Positions 28,723-36,865 of a stretch of 64,000 bases of DNA are shown here, in pieces. Location of the stretch: positions 660,063 through 724,062 of the forward strand of contig NZ_QVMT01000001.1 in the NCBI RefSeq assembly GCF_003418935.1, written 5' to 3'. Made by a program: the position numbers and the translations under genes. Numbering within the stretch: the first letter of the stretch is position 1; each line of letters starts with the position of its first letter. Source of the stretch: Emticicia sp. C21 (GTDB taxonomy: Bacteria; Bacteroidota; Bacteroidia; Cytophagales; Spirosomataceae). Under the pieces are notes generated by a model. It searched no databases. It saw only the letters and a program-made list of their open reading frames with translations, and had not been told where the DNA came from.

Positions 28723-29568
28723 CTATTTTTTCATTAAATGATGTCCGATAATGGGTTGATTAAACTCTTCGCAAGCTGTATTCTTCAATCTATTGGCAAA
28801 GCAGGGCACAAGTAAACTTTCAACTTCATCTATCCTGAATTTTAATACAATTCCTTTGCTGCTGTTTAATATATCGTTGTTGAGGTATACCACCAGATTA
28901 TTATTAGCTAAACCCAGTTGACGGGTATAGGCCTTCCAGTCATTCACCAGATTGAGCTTTTGTTTATTTACCTTCTTTTCGATGGCGGTAAAAAAGGCAG
29001 CCTGTGATTTTTCATCCTGTTTGATAATATCACCCTCCTGCAAAAATCTTTTTCCTCTCAGGTCATATATCTCCCAGTCCTGATTTTCCAGGCAATAGGA
29101 CTTTTCATCCTTGCAATTACCTTCGTGCAGATAAAAACCTAATAAGTCGTTTTGCAGATGGGTTACTCTGGTTGCTTTATAATAATAATGGTACGACTGA
29201 AAATCATAACACTCTTTATCTCCCTCACAATTACCGAAGTAGGTCATGCCTGATAACCAATCATTCAGAAAATCCTGTGTTTGTGTATCCAACATTCCAC
29301 TTAACTGGGCATGAGAAGTTTTCCAGGTACAATCTAATTCTTCATCTCTTTGAACCAACAATACATTTTTTACTGCAATAGAAGCTCTATTATTAATAAA
29401 CTTTTCATTGGCAGGTATTTTCGAGAAATCAACCTGTGCATGGCAGTTTTGGGCAATAAAGAAAAAAATTACTAATATTAGAATACCAACAAAAGCACTT
29501 GATTCGAGTACGAAAGTGACTGACTTCTTAATATACTGATAGATGTTTCTATGCGATTTAGACTTCAT
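28723..29568 (-). CDS. Hypothetical exported/anchored protein of the cbb3 cluster
   Basis: Predicted 281-aa protein, not recognised with confidence. A basic N-terminus and hydrophobic stretch (about 24-42, AFVGILILVIFFFIAQ) form a signal or anchor with a possible cleavage at CHAQ. The mature part contains about eight cysteines, several in pairs (CEGDKEC, CKDEKSYC) that could form disulfides in the periplasm. The pattern HYYYK...GFYLHEGNC...YDLRGKRFLQEGDIIK faintly recalls DUF3298-type proteins. It follows ccoS by 62 bases and ends at a terminator, so it is probably the last gene of the desaturase-ccoI-ccoS unit. Confidence 0.5.
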   Translation of the reverse strand: MKSKSHRNIYQYIKKSVTFVLESSAFVGILILVIFFFIAQNCHAQVDFSKIPANEKFINNRASIAVKNVLLVQRDEELDCTWKTSHAQLSGMLDTQTQDFLNDWLSGMTYFGNCEGDKECYDFQSYHYYYKATRVTHLQNDLLGFYLHEGNCKDEKSYCLENQDWEIYDLRGKRFLQEGDIIKQDEKSQAAFFTAIEKKVNKQKLNLVNDWKAYTRQLGLANNNLVVYLNNDILNSSKGIVLKFRIDEVESLLVPCFANRLKNTACEEFNQPIIGHHLMKK

Positions 29569-29630
29569 GATAGATGATTGATTAGATGAACAAAGCTAAG
29601 GCGCTCTACTCAACTAAAATCTATCTTACC

Positions 29631-29798
29631 TCATGCCGACTTATGATTTTCGGCAGGTTTTTCTTCGTCAAATAAAATCCTGATTGATGGCGTATAGGTA
29701 TCATCAAACTGCCCATCATTGGTAGCCCAGAAGAATGAGATTAGAAAGCCTCCGGCCACCAATAACGCTGCTATTACTAAAAATATAATGACTGCCAT
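29631..29798 (-). CDS. ccoS: CcoS, cbb3 oxidase assembly protein (55 aa)
   Basis: Short 55-residue frame immediately after ccoI (its ATG begins two bases past that stop). It begins MAVIIFLVIAALLVAGGFLI, one transmembrane helix, followed by the CcoS signature FFWATNDGQFDDTYTPSIRI, where DGQFDD-x4-P-x2-RIL is diagnostic. CcoS is needed to insert haem and copper into cbb3 oxidase and always accompanies the CcoI ATPase. It is below the length cut-off of many gene callers. Confidence 0.93.
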   Translation of the reverse strand: MAVIIFLVIAALLVAGGFLISFFWATNDGQFDDTYTPSIRILFDEEKPAENHKSA

Positions 29799-29800
29799 GG

Positions 29801-32206
29801 CTAGATCAATTTTTTAAGTTTGGCAAAAAGATAGGTCATCCCTACCGCAAATAATACTACTGATAACGAACTCAAAGGCATAAAGATAGCTGCCATAACT
29901 GGCGATAGTTTACCTGATACCGCCCAACCTATACCTATAAAATTATAGATTACTGATAATAAAAAACTGGCCTTTACAATCCGCAAAGCCTTTTTACTAA
30001 AGCCCAGAAAATCTGTTAATCTATTGAATTGCGAAGCGTCCAGTATAGCATCACAGGCTGGCGAGAATGCCTGCACATCTTCACTCAGGGCTATGCCTAC
30101 ATTGCTCTGGCGCAATGCTCCTGCATCGTTCAGGCCGTCTCCTATCATCAATACATGTTTACCTTCTTCCTGTTCTCTTTTAATATAATCAAGTTTATCC
30201 TGTGGTTTCTGATTAAACAACAGTCGCGACTTATCAAAAAACGGACTCAGGTTTTCTTTTTCTTCATCATTATCGCCAGATACCAAAGCCATTTTGAAAT
30301 TTTTCTGTATCTGTTGTAAAACCTCTTTCCAGTTTTTCCGGTATTCCGATTTTATAGTAAAATAACCCCTATACTCGCGATTTATCTCGACATTTACTTG
30401 ACTGGCACTCACTCCACTAATCGGTAATCCTAGAAACTCAGCATTACCTAATCTGATGAAATTCCTATCAACTATCCCCTCAACCCCCATTCCTTTTATC
30501 TCATTATAATAGCTGATAATTCCTTTGCCAACCCCTAAATATTGATATATCATTTTACTAAGTGGGTGCACCGATTGGGCAGCTAATTGTCCGATCCAGC
30601 TTTTCTCCTGCTCTTTTAATTGTCCGTCTACAAAATGCAATTGTCCATTTTTATTTTCTGTAAGTGTTCCGGTTTTATCAAATACCACCTCGTTTATCTC
30701 GGTTAATAGCTGGACAACCATCTGATTTTTTACAAAAAACTTATTTCTGCCAAAAATACCCATCGTGGTATTCATTGTAAAAGGCATAGATAATGTGAGT
30801 GCGCATGGACAGGCAACCATCAATACTGCAGTTACACTTTTCCAGATCAATTCTGGTTGAACAAAATACCAGTAAACACCTGTAGCTAAAGCAATCAATA
30901 ATGCAGTATAAGTGAAGTACTTGCTAAAGGCATTGGCTAAATCTATGGTAGGCGTTCTCTTTTCTTTTTTAAAGGCATCATTATTCCACAACTCAGTCAG
31001 ATAGCTTTGCGAAACCTGTTTTTGTACGGTCAGATACACTTTCTCGCCAATTAATCTGCCACCTGCATAAATCAACTCCCCTTTTTCTTTTTTAATAGGT
31101 TCCGATTCACCTGTCACAAAACTATAATCAATATAAGCTCTATCTGAAATCAGAAGCGAGTCAGCCGGTATCAATTCCTGATTATGTATATCTATTATAT
31201 CACCCTTTTGTAGTTCAGATACATTCTTGTAACCACCTCTGGCTTTCACAGCCAATGGGAAATAAGATTTATAGTTACGCTCGAAAGACAAATAATTATA
31301 AGTCATCTGCTGCACCCATTTTCCTGTCAGTAAGAAGAAAACCAATCCGGCCAGACTATCCCAGTATCCAGCCGAATGATTGACAAAGGTTTCAAAACTA
31401 CTTCTGACAAATAATGCGGTAATACCCAAAGCAATAGGAATATCAACGCTCAGGACATTGGTTTTACGTTTCAGGTTTTCTTTAACAGAAATAATCGCCC
31501 CTTTCAAATAGTCAGAAGCACCAAAGAAGAAGACAGGGAGTGATAGCAAAAAGTTGAGATATAAGAAGAATCGCTGATAGGCAGCATCAACCAGATTATT
31601 AAGGTCTAATTTAAAATATTCGGGAAAACTGAGGAGCATTATATTACCCATACAGAATCCCACTACCCCAATCTGTAAAATCAATCGCCTTTGCACTTTA
31701 TTTTGTTTAGGCTGATGCTCGGCGCTTTGCAGGTTTATCAATGGCTCATAGCCTAGCGTAGCCAGTAGCTCTATGATAGTTTGTAAATTGACTTTTGCAG
31801 GGTCATAGCTTAATGATAATTCTTTACGCAGGAAATTGAGCCTCGCCGTAAAGATACCTGTCTGAATCTTATTGAAGTTTTCAAGCAACCAAACACAAGA
31901 ACTACAATGTATAGCCGGAATAAACAAAGTTACCTTCTTTATGCTCTCACTCTGGAAATCCAGCAATTGAGCCTGTATTTTTTCATCAGCCAGATAGTCA
32001 AACTTGCCGTTAAAATTGGAAGACTTCAAGCTAATACCTGCGTGCTGATTCAGGTCATAATACGAACATAAGTTATTGTCTTGCAGAATTTCATAAACAG
32101 TCTTACAGCCATGGCAACAAAAATGTTTGTCTTCCAACATAATCGGGCTGTCGGCACAATCATCACCGCAGTGATAGCAGGCTATTTTGGTTTCATTGAG
32201 TGTCAT
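29801..32206 (-). CDS. ccoI: Copper-exporting P-type ATPase CcoI (FixI) for cbb3 maturation
   Basis: Predicted 801-aa P1B-type ATPase. The cysteine-rich N-terminus (CYHCGDDC, CCHGC at 30-34) is typical of CcoI-type pumps. A heavy-metal-associated domain follows with CSSC at 101-104. The membrane CPC motif (MVACPCALTLSMPF), phosphorylation site DKTGT, and hinge GDGLND are all intact. CcoI moves copper to the periplasmic side for CuB assembly. It lies 18 bases behind the desaturase gene and is directly followed by ccoS, so all three should be one transcript. Confidence 0.95.
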   Translation of the reverse strand: MTLNETKIACYHCGDDCADSPIMLEDKHFCCHGCKTVYEILQDNNLCSYYDLNQHAGISLKSSNFNGKFDYLADEKIQAQLLDFQSESIKKVTLFIPAIHCSSCVWLLENFNKIQTGIFTARLNFLRKELSLSYDPAKVNLQTIIELLATLGYEPLINLQSAEHQPKQNKVQRRLILQIGVVGFCMGNIMLLSFPEYFKLDLNNLVDAAYQRFFLYLNFLLSLPVFFFGASDYLKGAIISVKENLKRKTNVLSVDIPIALGITALFVRSSFETFVNHSAGYWDSLAGLVFFLLTGKWVQQMTYNYLSFERNYKSYFPLAVKARGGYKNVSELQKGDIIDIHNQELIPADSLLISDRAYIDYSFVTGESEPIKKEKGELIYAGGRLIGEKVYLTVQKQVSQSYLTELWNNDAFKKEKRTPTIDLANAFSKYFTYTALLIALATGVYWYFVQPELIWKSVTAVLMVACPCALTLSMPFTMNTTMGIFGRNKFFVKNQMVVQLLTEINEVVFDKTGTLTENKNGQLHFVDGQLKEQEKSWIGQLAAQSVHPLSKMIYQYLGVGKGIISYYNEIKGMGVEGIVDRNFIRLGNAEFLGLPISGVSASQVNVEINREYRGYFTIKSEYRKNWKEVLQQIQKNFKMALVSGDNDEEKENLSPFFDKSRLLFNQKPQDKLDYIKREQEEGKHVLMIGDGLNDAGALRQSNVGIALSEDVQAFSPACDAILDASQFNRLTDFLGFSKKALRIVKASFLLSVIYNFIGIGWAVSGKLSPVMAAIFMPLSSLSVVLFAVGMTYLFAKLKKLI

Positions 32207-32224
32207 GGCTATGTTGTTTATGGC

Positions 32225-32971
32225 TTACATATAGTTCAAATCGTTATTCAATTTGAGCCTGATTACATGCAGTTTATTGAGCAATAAAATAATTGGGTAC
32301 GTAGGGTCAAACTCATGCCACTTAATGCCGAAATTCGCCCTACCGCCCAATTTATGGTGATTGTTGTGGTAAGATTCTCCCATCATCAGGAAATCAAACG
32401 GAAGTAGGTTTTTAGCAGTATCGTTTACTTTAAAGTTGGTATAGCCATATTTATGCGCAAACCAATTGATGATAACCCCATGCACTGGCCCCATCAAAAA
32501 GTGTATTGGTAATAGCAGATAAACCCAGGGATTAGTAGCGAAATAAATATAAAACAAAGTATAAAGTACACCCCAGGCTACTCTCACGGTCCATTTATCA
32601 CCCAGGCGCTCTATGAACATCCAGTTAGGTACACCTTTCTTAAATTTCGGTTCTATATTCGCCTTATCGTTCAGTATATCATTATAATAATTCTTGGTCT
32701 TCCACATCATATGAAAGAGGTTATCGGAATAACTCGGCGAGTGCGGATCTTTTTCAGTATCGGCATAAGCATGGTGCAAGCGGTGCATGATACCATAAGC
32801 TTTGGGGCTCAGAAACGAAGACCCCTGCATAATGAAAGTAAGCACATAAAAAAACTTCTCCCATCCTTTTGACATTGTGAACATCTGGTGGGCTGCATAG
32901 CGGTGCAAAAAGAAAGTTTGTGAGAATAGTGATAAATACCAGTGGGCCAGGAAAAAAATGAGAATTGCCAT
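32225..32971 (-). CDS. Acyl-CoA (delta-9 type) fatty acid desaturase
   Basis: Predicted 248-aa integral-membrane di-iron desaturase. Three histidine boxes are complete: HRYAAH (23-28), HRLHH (63-67) and HNNHH (202-206), with hydrophobic segments between. The enzyme uses O2 and electrons to introduce a cis double bond into membrane fatty acyl chains. The protein is short next to eukaryotic SCD, but typical of bacterial forms without a fused cytochrome b5. Its promoter has the TGA-N6-TCA/TAATTTTG layout of ccoNO, and ccoI follows 18 bases later. Confidence 0.9.
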   Translation of the reverse strand: MAILIFFLAHWYLSLFSQTFFLHRYAAHQMFTMSKGWEKFFYVLTFIMQGSSFLSPKAYGIMHRLHHAYADTEKDPHSPSYSDNLFHMMWKTKNYYNDILNDKANIEPKFKKGVPNWMFIERLGDKWTVRVAWGVLYTLFYIYFATNPWVYLLLPIHFLMGPVHGVIINWFAHKYGYTNFKVNDTAKNLLPFDFLMMGESYHNNHHKLGGRANFGIKWHEFDPTYPIILLLNKLHVIRLKLNNDLNYM

Positions 32972-33001
32972 TTAAGAATAGTGTATGTATTGTTTGAGGC
33001 T

Positions 33002-33066
33002 CAAAATTAAGGCTCAGACAACAGTGCATTTATGACCAAACTCTGTCAGAAAACTGATATTTATCA
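33002..33066 (-). promoter_or_regulatory. Desaturase-ccoI-ccoS promoter with Fnr/Crp-type palindrome
   Basis: On the - strand, TGATAAATATCA (33066 to 33055) lies 57 bases upstream of TAATTTTG (33009 to 33002), about 31 bases before the desaturase start codon. This is the third copy of the same promoter architecture within 6 kb. Confidence 0.8.
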
Positions 33067-33518
33067 TAATTGCAAAATCAGTGTAGGTTTGTTTGTGTTA
33101 TGACAAGTTTCAGGAAATTTATTTTTGAAGGCATGCGTCATTATATTACAAGGAAGCATTATATTTATACCACATTGACTATACTGTTCAACTTCTATGA
33201 AAATTCACTCTTTTATCAAGCCTTTTTTGAGGCTATTTCAATGGCTTTTTATTTCCCGGTTTATACAATCGAAGCTACCTGTTCATTACCTCATCCCTTA
33301 CTAATTCTGATGTTATTCATGTAGAATTTCCTCCTTTTTTCACATTCTTATTTCTGATTTCAAAGCATTATTTGTTTTGCCGTGGAGGTCTATAACAAAT
33401 CCATCTTCATCAAGCCAAGGCTTTCAGGGCTTAAAACCAGGGAGATGCTTGATAAGTATTTGAAATTGTGAAACCTAATTACCTATTACAAAAACCAATC
33501 AACTTAAATTTTAAAATC
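33067..33518. other. Gene-free gap between desaturase and TlpA-like genes
   Basis: No supported gene. A further TGA-N6-TCA match (TGACAAGTTTCA, 33101-33112) has poor internal symmetry and no -7 box at a matching distance. A 37-codon frame ending at 33471 has a coding-like tail (KPRLSGLKTREMLDKYLKL) and may be a gene remnant, but no start or homology supports it. Confidence 0.35.
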
Positions 33519-34949
33519 ATGAAAAAACTCTTCAATCTCTTATTCTTACTTTGCTTACTCGGCACAAGCTTACAAGCAACAGCTAACACCGAACAAGCCG
33601 ACTCTACGATTATCATTGTACAAAAAACCAAAGGACAATCAAATGTATTTTTGCAATATACAAGCCCTTTCGGTGAATATAAGAACTATGTATTAGACAA
33701 AAATAAAACTGATACAGTAGTATTTAGAGAAAACTACCCTTTCAGAATCATATCAAACGACGCTAACAAGCAGTATAAAAACGGACGCCAGCTTTCCTTT
33801 TTACTCTATCCCGGCGAGAAATTGTATTTATCGAAAGACAGTAAAGGTGTAACACAAATCAAAAGCCTTACAGAAAGTATCAGAACCAACGAATTAGCTT
33901 TTTTTGATGAATTCGAAAAACAATGTGGCGAATTTGAAGGATTTGCTGTAGAAGGCGTACCTTCAACTATTTTAGGGAAAGAAAGAATACAAAAACTTCA
34001 GGCCATACATCAGAAAAGAGTAGTTTTTCTGGATGGATACAAAAACAGAAAAAATATCAGTGAAACGTATTACGAATATCTGAAAGCGCTCTTTTTGAAT
34101 AATTATCTATTAGAACTTACATGGCCTTATTACTCGCAATATATTGAGAAACGTGCACCCGCTGATAAAGAAACAGCTGAGATATTTGCCAAAGATTTAA
34201 AGATTAATGATAAGTTTTTTCATGAGTTTAATTATAGAGGTACTATTCTCAGGTATTTGATTATACAATCTGGTCAGCCACTCGATACGCCCGAAATAAA
34301 CTATCTACCTGTATTTGAAGCAGCAATGAATAAACTTTCAGGCATCACCTTAGAAGTTGCATTGTTAGACATTATAAATAATAACAAACGGAATATCGAC
34401 AAGAGTATTAACCTTAAAGTAGTAGAAAAATTGGCTGAAATAGCCCGGAACTCTGACATAAAGGCTATTGCCAATAATATGTTACCTTTTTACAGAGCTA
34501 CAGCCCACCCTGTTGGCGATAATATGCCTGTACTCAACAGTAATTTCGAAACACAGGAATTCAACACTGTTTTTACGAAATCGGCTTCAGAATATAAATA
34601 TTTCTATGTCGACTTCTGGGCAAGCTGGTGTGCACCTTGTCGTGCACAAATGCCTGCTTCGAAGAAACTTAAAGAAGACTATGGCAAAAAAGGCATCGGC
34701 TTTATCTATGTTTCAACCGATGAGGACGCAAACGCCTGGAAAAAAGCCACTAAACAATTAAATCTTTCGCTCCAATACTCCTACATGCTGCCGAGCGGTA
34801 ATGCCTCAGCTATTGCAAAGAGGTTTACTATCACTTCAATACCCCGATATTTAATAATCGATGCAAATGGAAACGTAATTTCTGACCAGGCACCTATACC
34901 ATCAGATTCTAAAATCAAGCAGATGTTTGATAAACTTCTGAAAAACTAA
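33519..34949 (+). CDS. TlpA-like thioredoxin-fold protein, exported (first copy)
   Basis: Predicted 476-aa exported thiol-disulfide oxidoreductase. The start at 33519 gives MKKLFNLLFLLCLLGTSLQA, a clean signal peptide; an upstream in-frame start would add 17 residues. A long, poorly conserved helical region (about 30-340) typical of Bacteroidota TlpA homologues precedes a C-terminal thioredoxin domain with W-C-A-P-C (C371, C374) and the cis-Pro region TSIPRYLIID. Such proteins reduce apocytochromes or manage periplasmic disulfides. It may be surface-anchored or periplasmic, and a strong terminator follows. Another TlpA-like gene lies next to it. Confidence 0.88.
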   Translation: MKKLFNLLFLLCLLGTSLQATANTEQADSTIIIVQKTKGQSNVFLQYTSPFGEYKNYVLDKNKTDTVVFRENYPFRIISNDANKQYKNGRQLSFLLYPGEKLYLSKDSKGVTQIKSLTESIRTNELAFFDEFEKQCGEFEGFAVEGVPSTILGKERIQKLQAIHQKRVVFLDGYKNRKNISETYYEYLKALFLNNYLLELTWPYYSQYIEKRAPADKETAEIFAKDLKINDKFFHEFNYRGTILRYLIIQSGQPLDTPEINYLPVFEAAMNKLSGITLEVALLDIINNNKRNIDKSINLKVVEKLAEIARNSDIKAIANNMLPFYRATAHPVGDNMPVLNSNFETQEFNTVFTKSASEYKYFYVDFWASWCAPCRAQMPASKKLKEDYGKKGIGFIYVSTDEDANAWKKATKQLNLSLQYSYMLPSGNASAIAKRFTITSIPRYLIIDANGNVISDQAPIPSDSKIKQMFDKLLKN

Positions 34950-34982
34950 GTTGTTAATTTACTCAACGAGAAGCCTGTAAGA

Positions 34983-35024
34983 TTAAAGATTTTATTGTTT
35001 GGTATCATGCAATAAAATCTTTAA
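34983..35024. terminator. AT-rich inverted repeat after first TlpA gene
   Basis: TTAAAGATTTTATTG and its exact complement CAATAAAATCTTTAA form a 15-bp stem around a 12-nt loop, 33 bases after the stop codon. A terminator is likely, though no T run follows. Confidence 0.65.
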
Positions 35025-35039
35025 ATTAACCGGATTATC

Positions 35040-35051
35040 TGACAAAAATCA
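35040..35051. promoter_or_regulatory. Candidate Fnr/Crp-type site before second TlpA gene
   Basis: TGACAAAAATCA lies 28 bases before the start codon at 35079. Its reverse complement, TGATTTTTGTCA, is identical to the site at 37797-37808, also about 30 bases before a start codon. No -7 box at the activating distances was found, so repression or chance is possible. Confidence 0.4.
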
Positions 35052-35078
35052 TTGCTGAGACCTTAAACTAACAAGCGC

Positions 35079-36449
35079 ATGAAAAAAATCTTTTTGCTTC
35101 TGCTCATAACCTATTCTTCATTGGCTCAAACTGATAAAAACAAGGTTTCTCTGACACTTTATAATCCAAAGAAGTTAAAAGTAGCCATTTATGCCTACGA
35201 TAAACTATATTATAAAAATGATACTTTGCTTGCTACACAATCTGATACTCTCTTAAAAAAAGTAGTAGATTTCCCTGAACCACGATTCGTCACGATGAGG
35301 GTCGGAAATAAAATGCAAAGCCTCTATTTAGATGGTAGTTATAATCTGAGGATATACCCGAGTGAATACAAAGTTTTTGATGGATGGGGTTCGGATATTA
35401 ACAATTATCTGAATAGCTATAATTCTTTTGTAAAAACTTATCAATACAAGAATATTCCTCTGCATCAATTAGAATTCAATTATTTCTTTGAAGCAATGAT
35501 TGATTTTGAAAAACGGTTTGAGGAGTTTCATAAGCGGGAAATCCGAACTAATAAAATTACTAACGAGAGAGTTGAACTACTTGAGAAATTGGGAAAACTC
35601 CATGCCTTATCGTTGAAAGCCAATAGATACCTGCCCTGGCTTGATTCAAAAGATAGTGTAACACATCAGGAGTTAAAAAAAGTAATACATGAAATACATT
35701 TTCTATTTGATGATAAGAATACATTAGAAGTATTCAATTCCGAATATCTGAGTATTCTGAACGACTATGTTACCATAGAAATGAGAAACACATACAATCG
35801 GCTGGCAAAAGAAAGTAACCCTGATTTTCTGATACCAACTTATAATTACTTCAATGAATTAAAGGTAAATGCTATACTAAAAGAGTATTTATTAGCAAAA
35901 ATGGTTCTCACAGCCCTTGATGCAGTCAATAAGTTTTCTGCTTTTAATGAGATATACGACCTGTGTACAGATACTTATCCAAATTCATCCTATACGCCCA
36001 TTATAGATCAGAAAACAACCAGTTATGCCGAAAAAATGTTTAGTAAGAACCGGGAAGCGCCAGACTTATCGGGCTCACTGGCTGATGGAAAGAGAGTAAA
36101 ATTATCTGATTTGAAAGGGAAGCCTGTTCTGATTGATATATGGGCAACGTGGTGTGGGCCTTGTATGGCACAAAAACCTGCTATAGAAAAACTGCAGAAG
36201 AAGTTTACCAATATTACTTTTCTTTATATTTCCGTAGACGAAGATAAAAATAACTGGTTGCAAGTTGTCAGGAATAAAATGGCACCCAATGCTCTCAATA
36301 TTATTCAGGCACCCGAAGAGGCTCAATTAATGTGGAAAAACTATGTAGCGCTTGGTGTACCAAGATACATGGTTATCAATTCAGATGGGAAAATTGTGGC
36401 AGCGAGAGCTAGAGTGATTGAATTAGAAGGGCTATTATCTACTCTCTGA
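35079..36449 (+). CDS. TlpA-like thioredoxin-fold protein, exported (second copy)
   Basis: Predicted 456-aa exported thiol-disulfide protein. The signal peptide is MKKIFLLLLITYSSLAQ. A helical N-terminal domain is followed by a C-terminal thioredoxin/AhpC-TSA domain with WATWCGPC (C359, C362) and GVPRYMVINSDGKI. The CGPC pair is the reducing-type active site also seen in thioredoxin. Layout is the same as in the preceding gene (tandem duplication with strong divergence). Its place beside cytochrome maturation and haem genes suggests a role in keeping cytochrome cysteines reduced; this is inference. Confidence 0.88.
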   Translation: MKKIFLLLLITYSSLAQTDKNKVSLTLYNPKKLKVAIYAYDKLYYKNDTLLATQSDTLLKKVVDFPEPRFVTMRVGNKMQSLYLDGSYNLRIYPSEYKVFDGWGSDINNYLNSYNSFVKTYQYKNIPLHQLEFNYFFEAMIDFEKRFEEFHKREIRTNKITNERVELLEKLGKLHALSLKANRYLPWLDSKDSVTHQELKKVIHEIHFLFDDKNTLEVFNSEYLSILNDYVTIEMRNTYNRLAKESNPDFLIPTYNYFNELKVNAILKEYLLAKMVLTALDAVNKFSAFNEIYDLCTDTYPNSSYTPIIDQKTTSYAEKMFSKNREAPDLSGSLADGKRVKLSDLKGKPVLIDIWATWCGPCMAQKPAIEKLQKKFTNITFLYISVDEDKNNWLQVVRNKMAPNALNIIQAPEEAQLMWKNYVALGVPRYMVINSDGKIVAARARVIELEGLLSTL

Positions 36450-36498
36450 GATTCCTAATATTTATGGTTATAGCATGAGTATTTATTAATTAAAATAC

Positions 36499-36846
36499 TC
36501 ATGCTATTTCTCCAAATATATTCCTACCCATACGGTTCTGGCGCTCAAGTGTCCAGTTATTGGTAAAAGACGTGTGTATCCAGGAATTACCTACTTTTCT
36601 GAAAACAGCTACCTGTAAGCCGAGTTCTTCCCAGAAAAAAGTTTCAATCTGCTCAATGGTCATAGTAGGCGAAATAATAAATACCGATGGGGTTTTCATG
36701 CTTGAGATTTCACCCAAAGTATGAAAATAATCAGCACTTACTTCGCTCCCCTTATGATATACCTCAATCCTTAAAAAAGGATAAACTTCGTTGAAAGCCC
36801 TCGCTAGCTGATTGACGGTCATATCCTTGTCAACGACAATTTTCAT
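36499..36846 (-). CDS. Hypothetical protein downstream of universal stress gene
   Basis: Predicted 115-aa cytoplasmic protein, not recognised. It begins MKIVVDKDMTVNQLARAFNE and shows an alternating beta/alpha pattern with a conserved-looking ending TNNWTLERQNRMGRNIFGEI. No signal peptide, cysteines or catalytic motif is seen. It starts 19 bases after the stop of the neighbouring universal stress gene and so is probably co-transcribed with it. The N-terminal half resembles a small ubiquitin-like or ferredoxin-like fold only in secondary structure. Confidence 0.6.
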   Translation of the reverse strand: MKIVVDKDMTVNQLARAFNEVYPFLRIEVYHKGSEVSADYFHTLGEISSMKTPSVFIISPTMTIEQIETFFWEELGLQVAVFRKVGNSWIHTSFTNNWTLERQNRMGRNIFGEIA

Positions 36847-36865
36847 AGTTAATAGTATTTTTTAT

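Noticed and set aside
33101-33112. TGACAAGTTTCA as another Fnr-type site
   Set aside because: Fits TGA-N6-TCA but lacks internal symmetry and has no -7 box at 35 or 57 nt; such matches are expected by chance in AT-rich DNA.
33070-33324. 84-codon frame upstream of the first TlpA gene
   Set aside because: Begins at a TTG, has no family pattern, consists of low-complexity hydrophobic and aromatic residues, and overlaps the regulatory gap.
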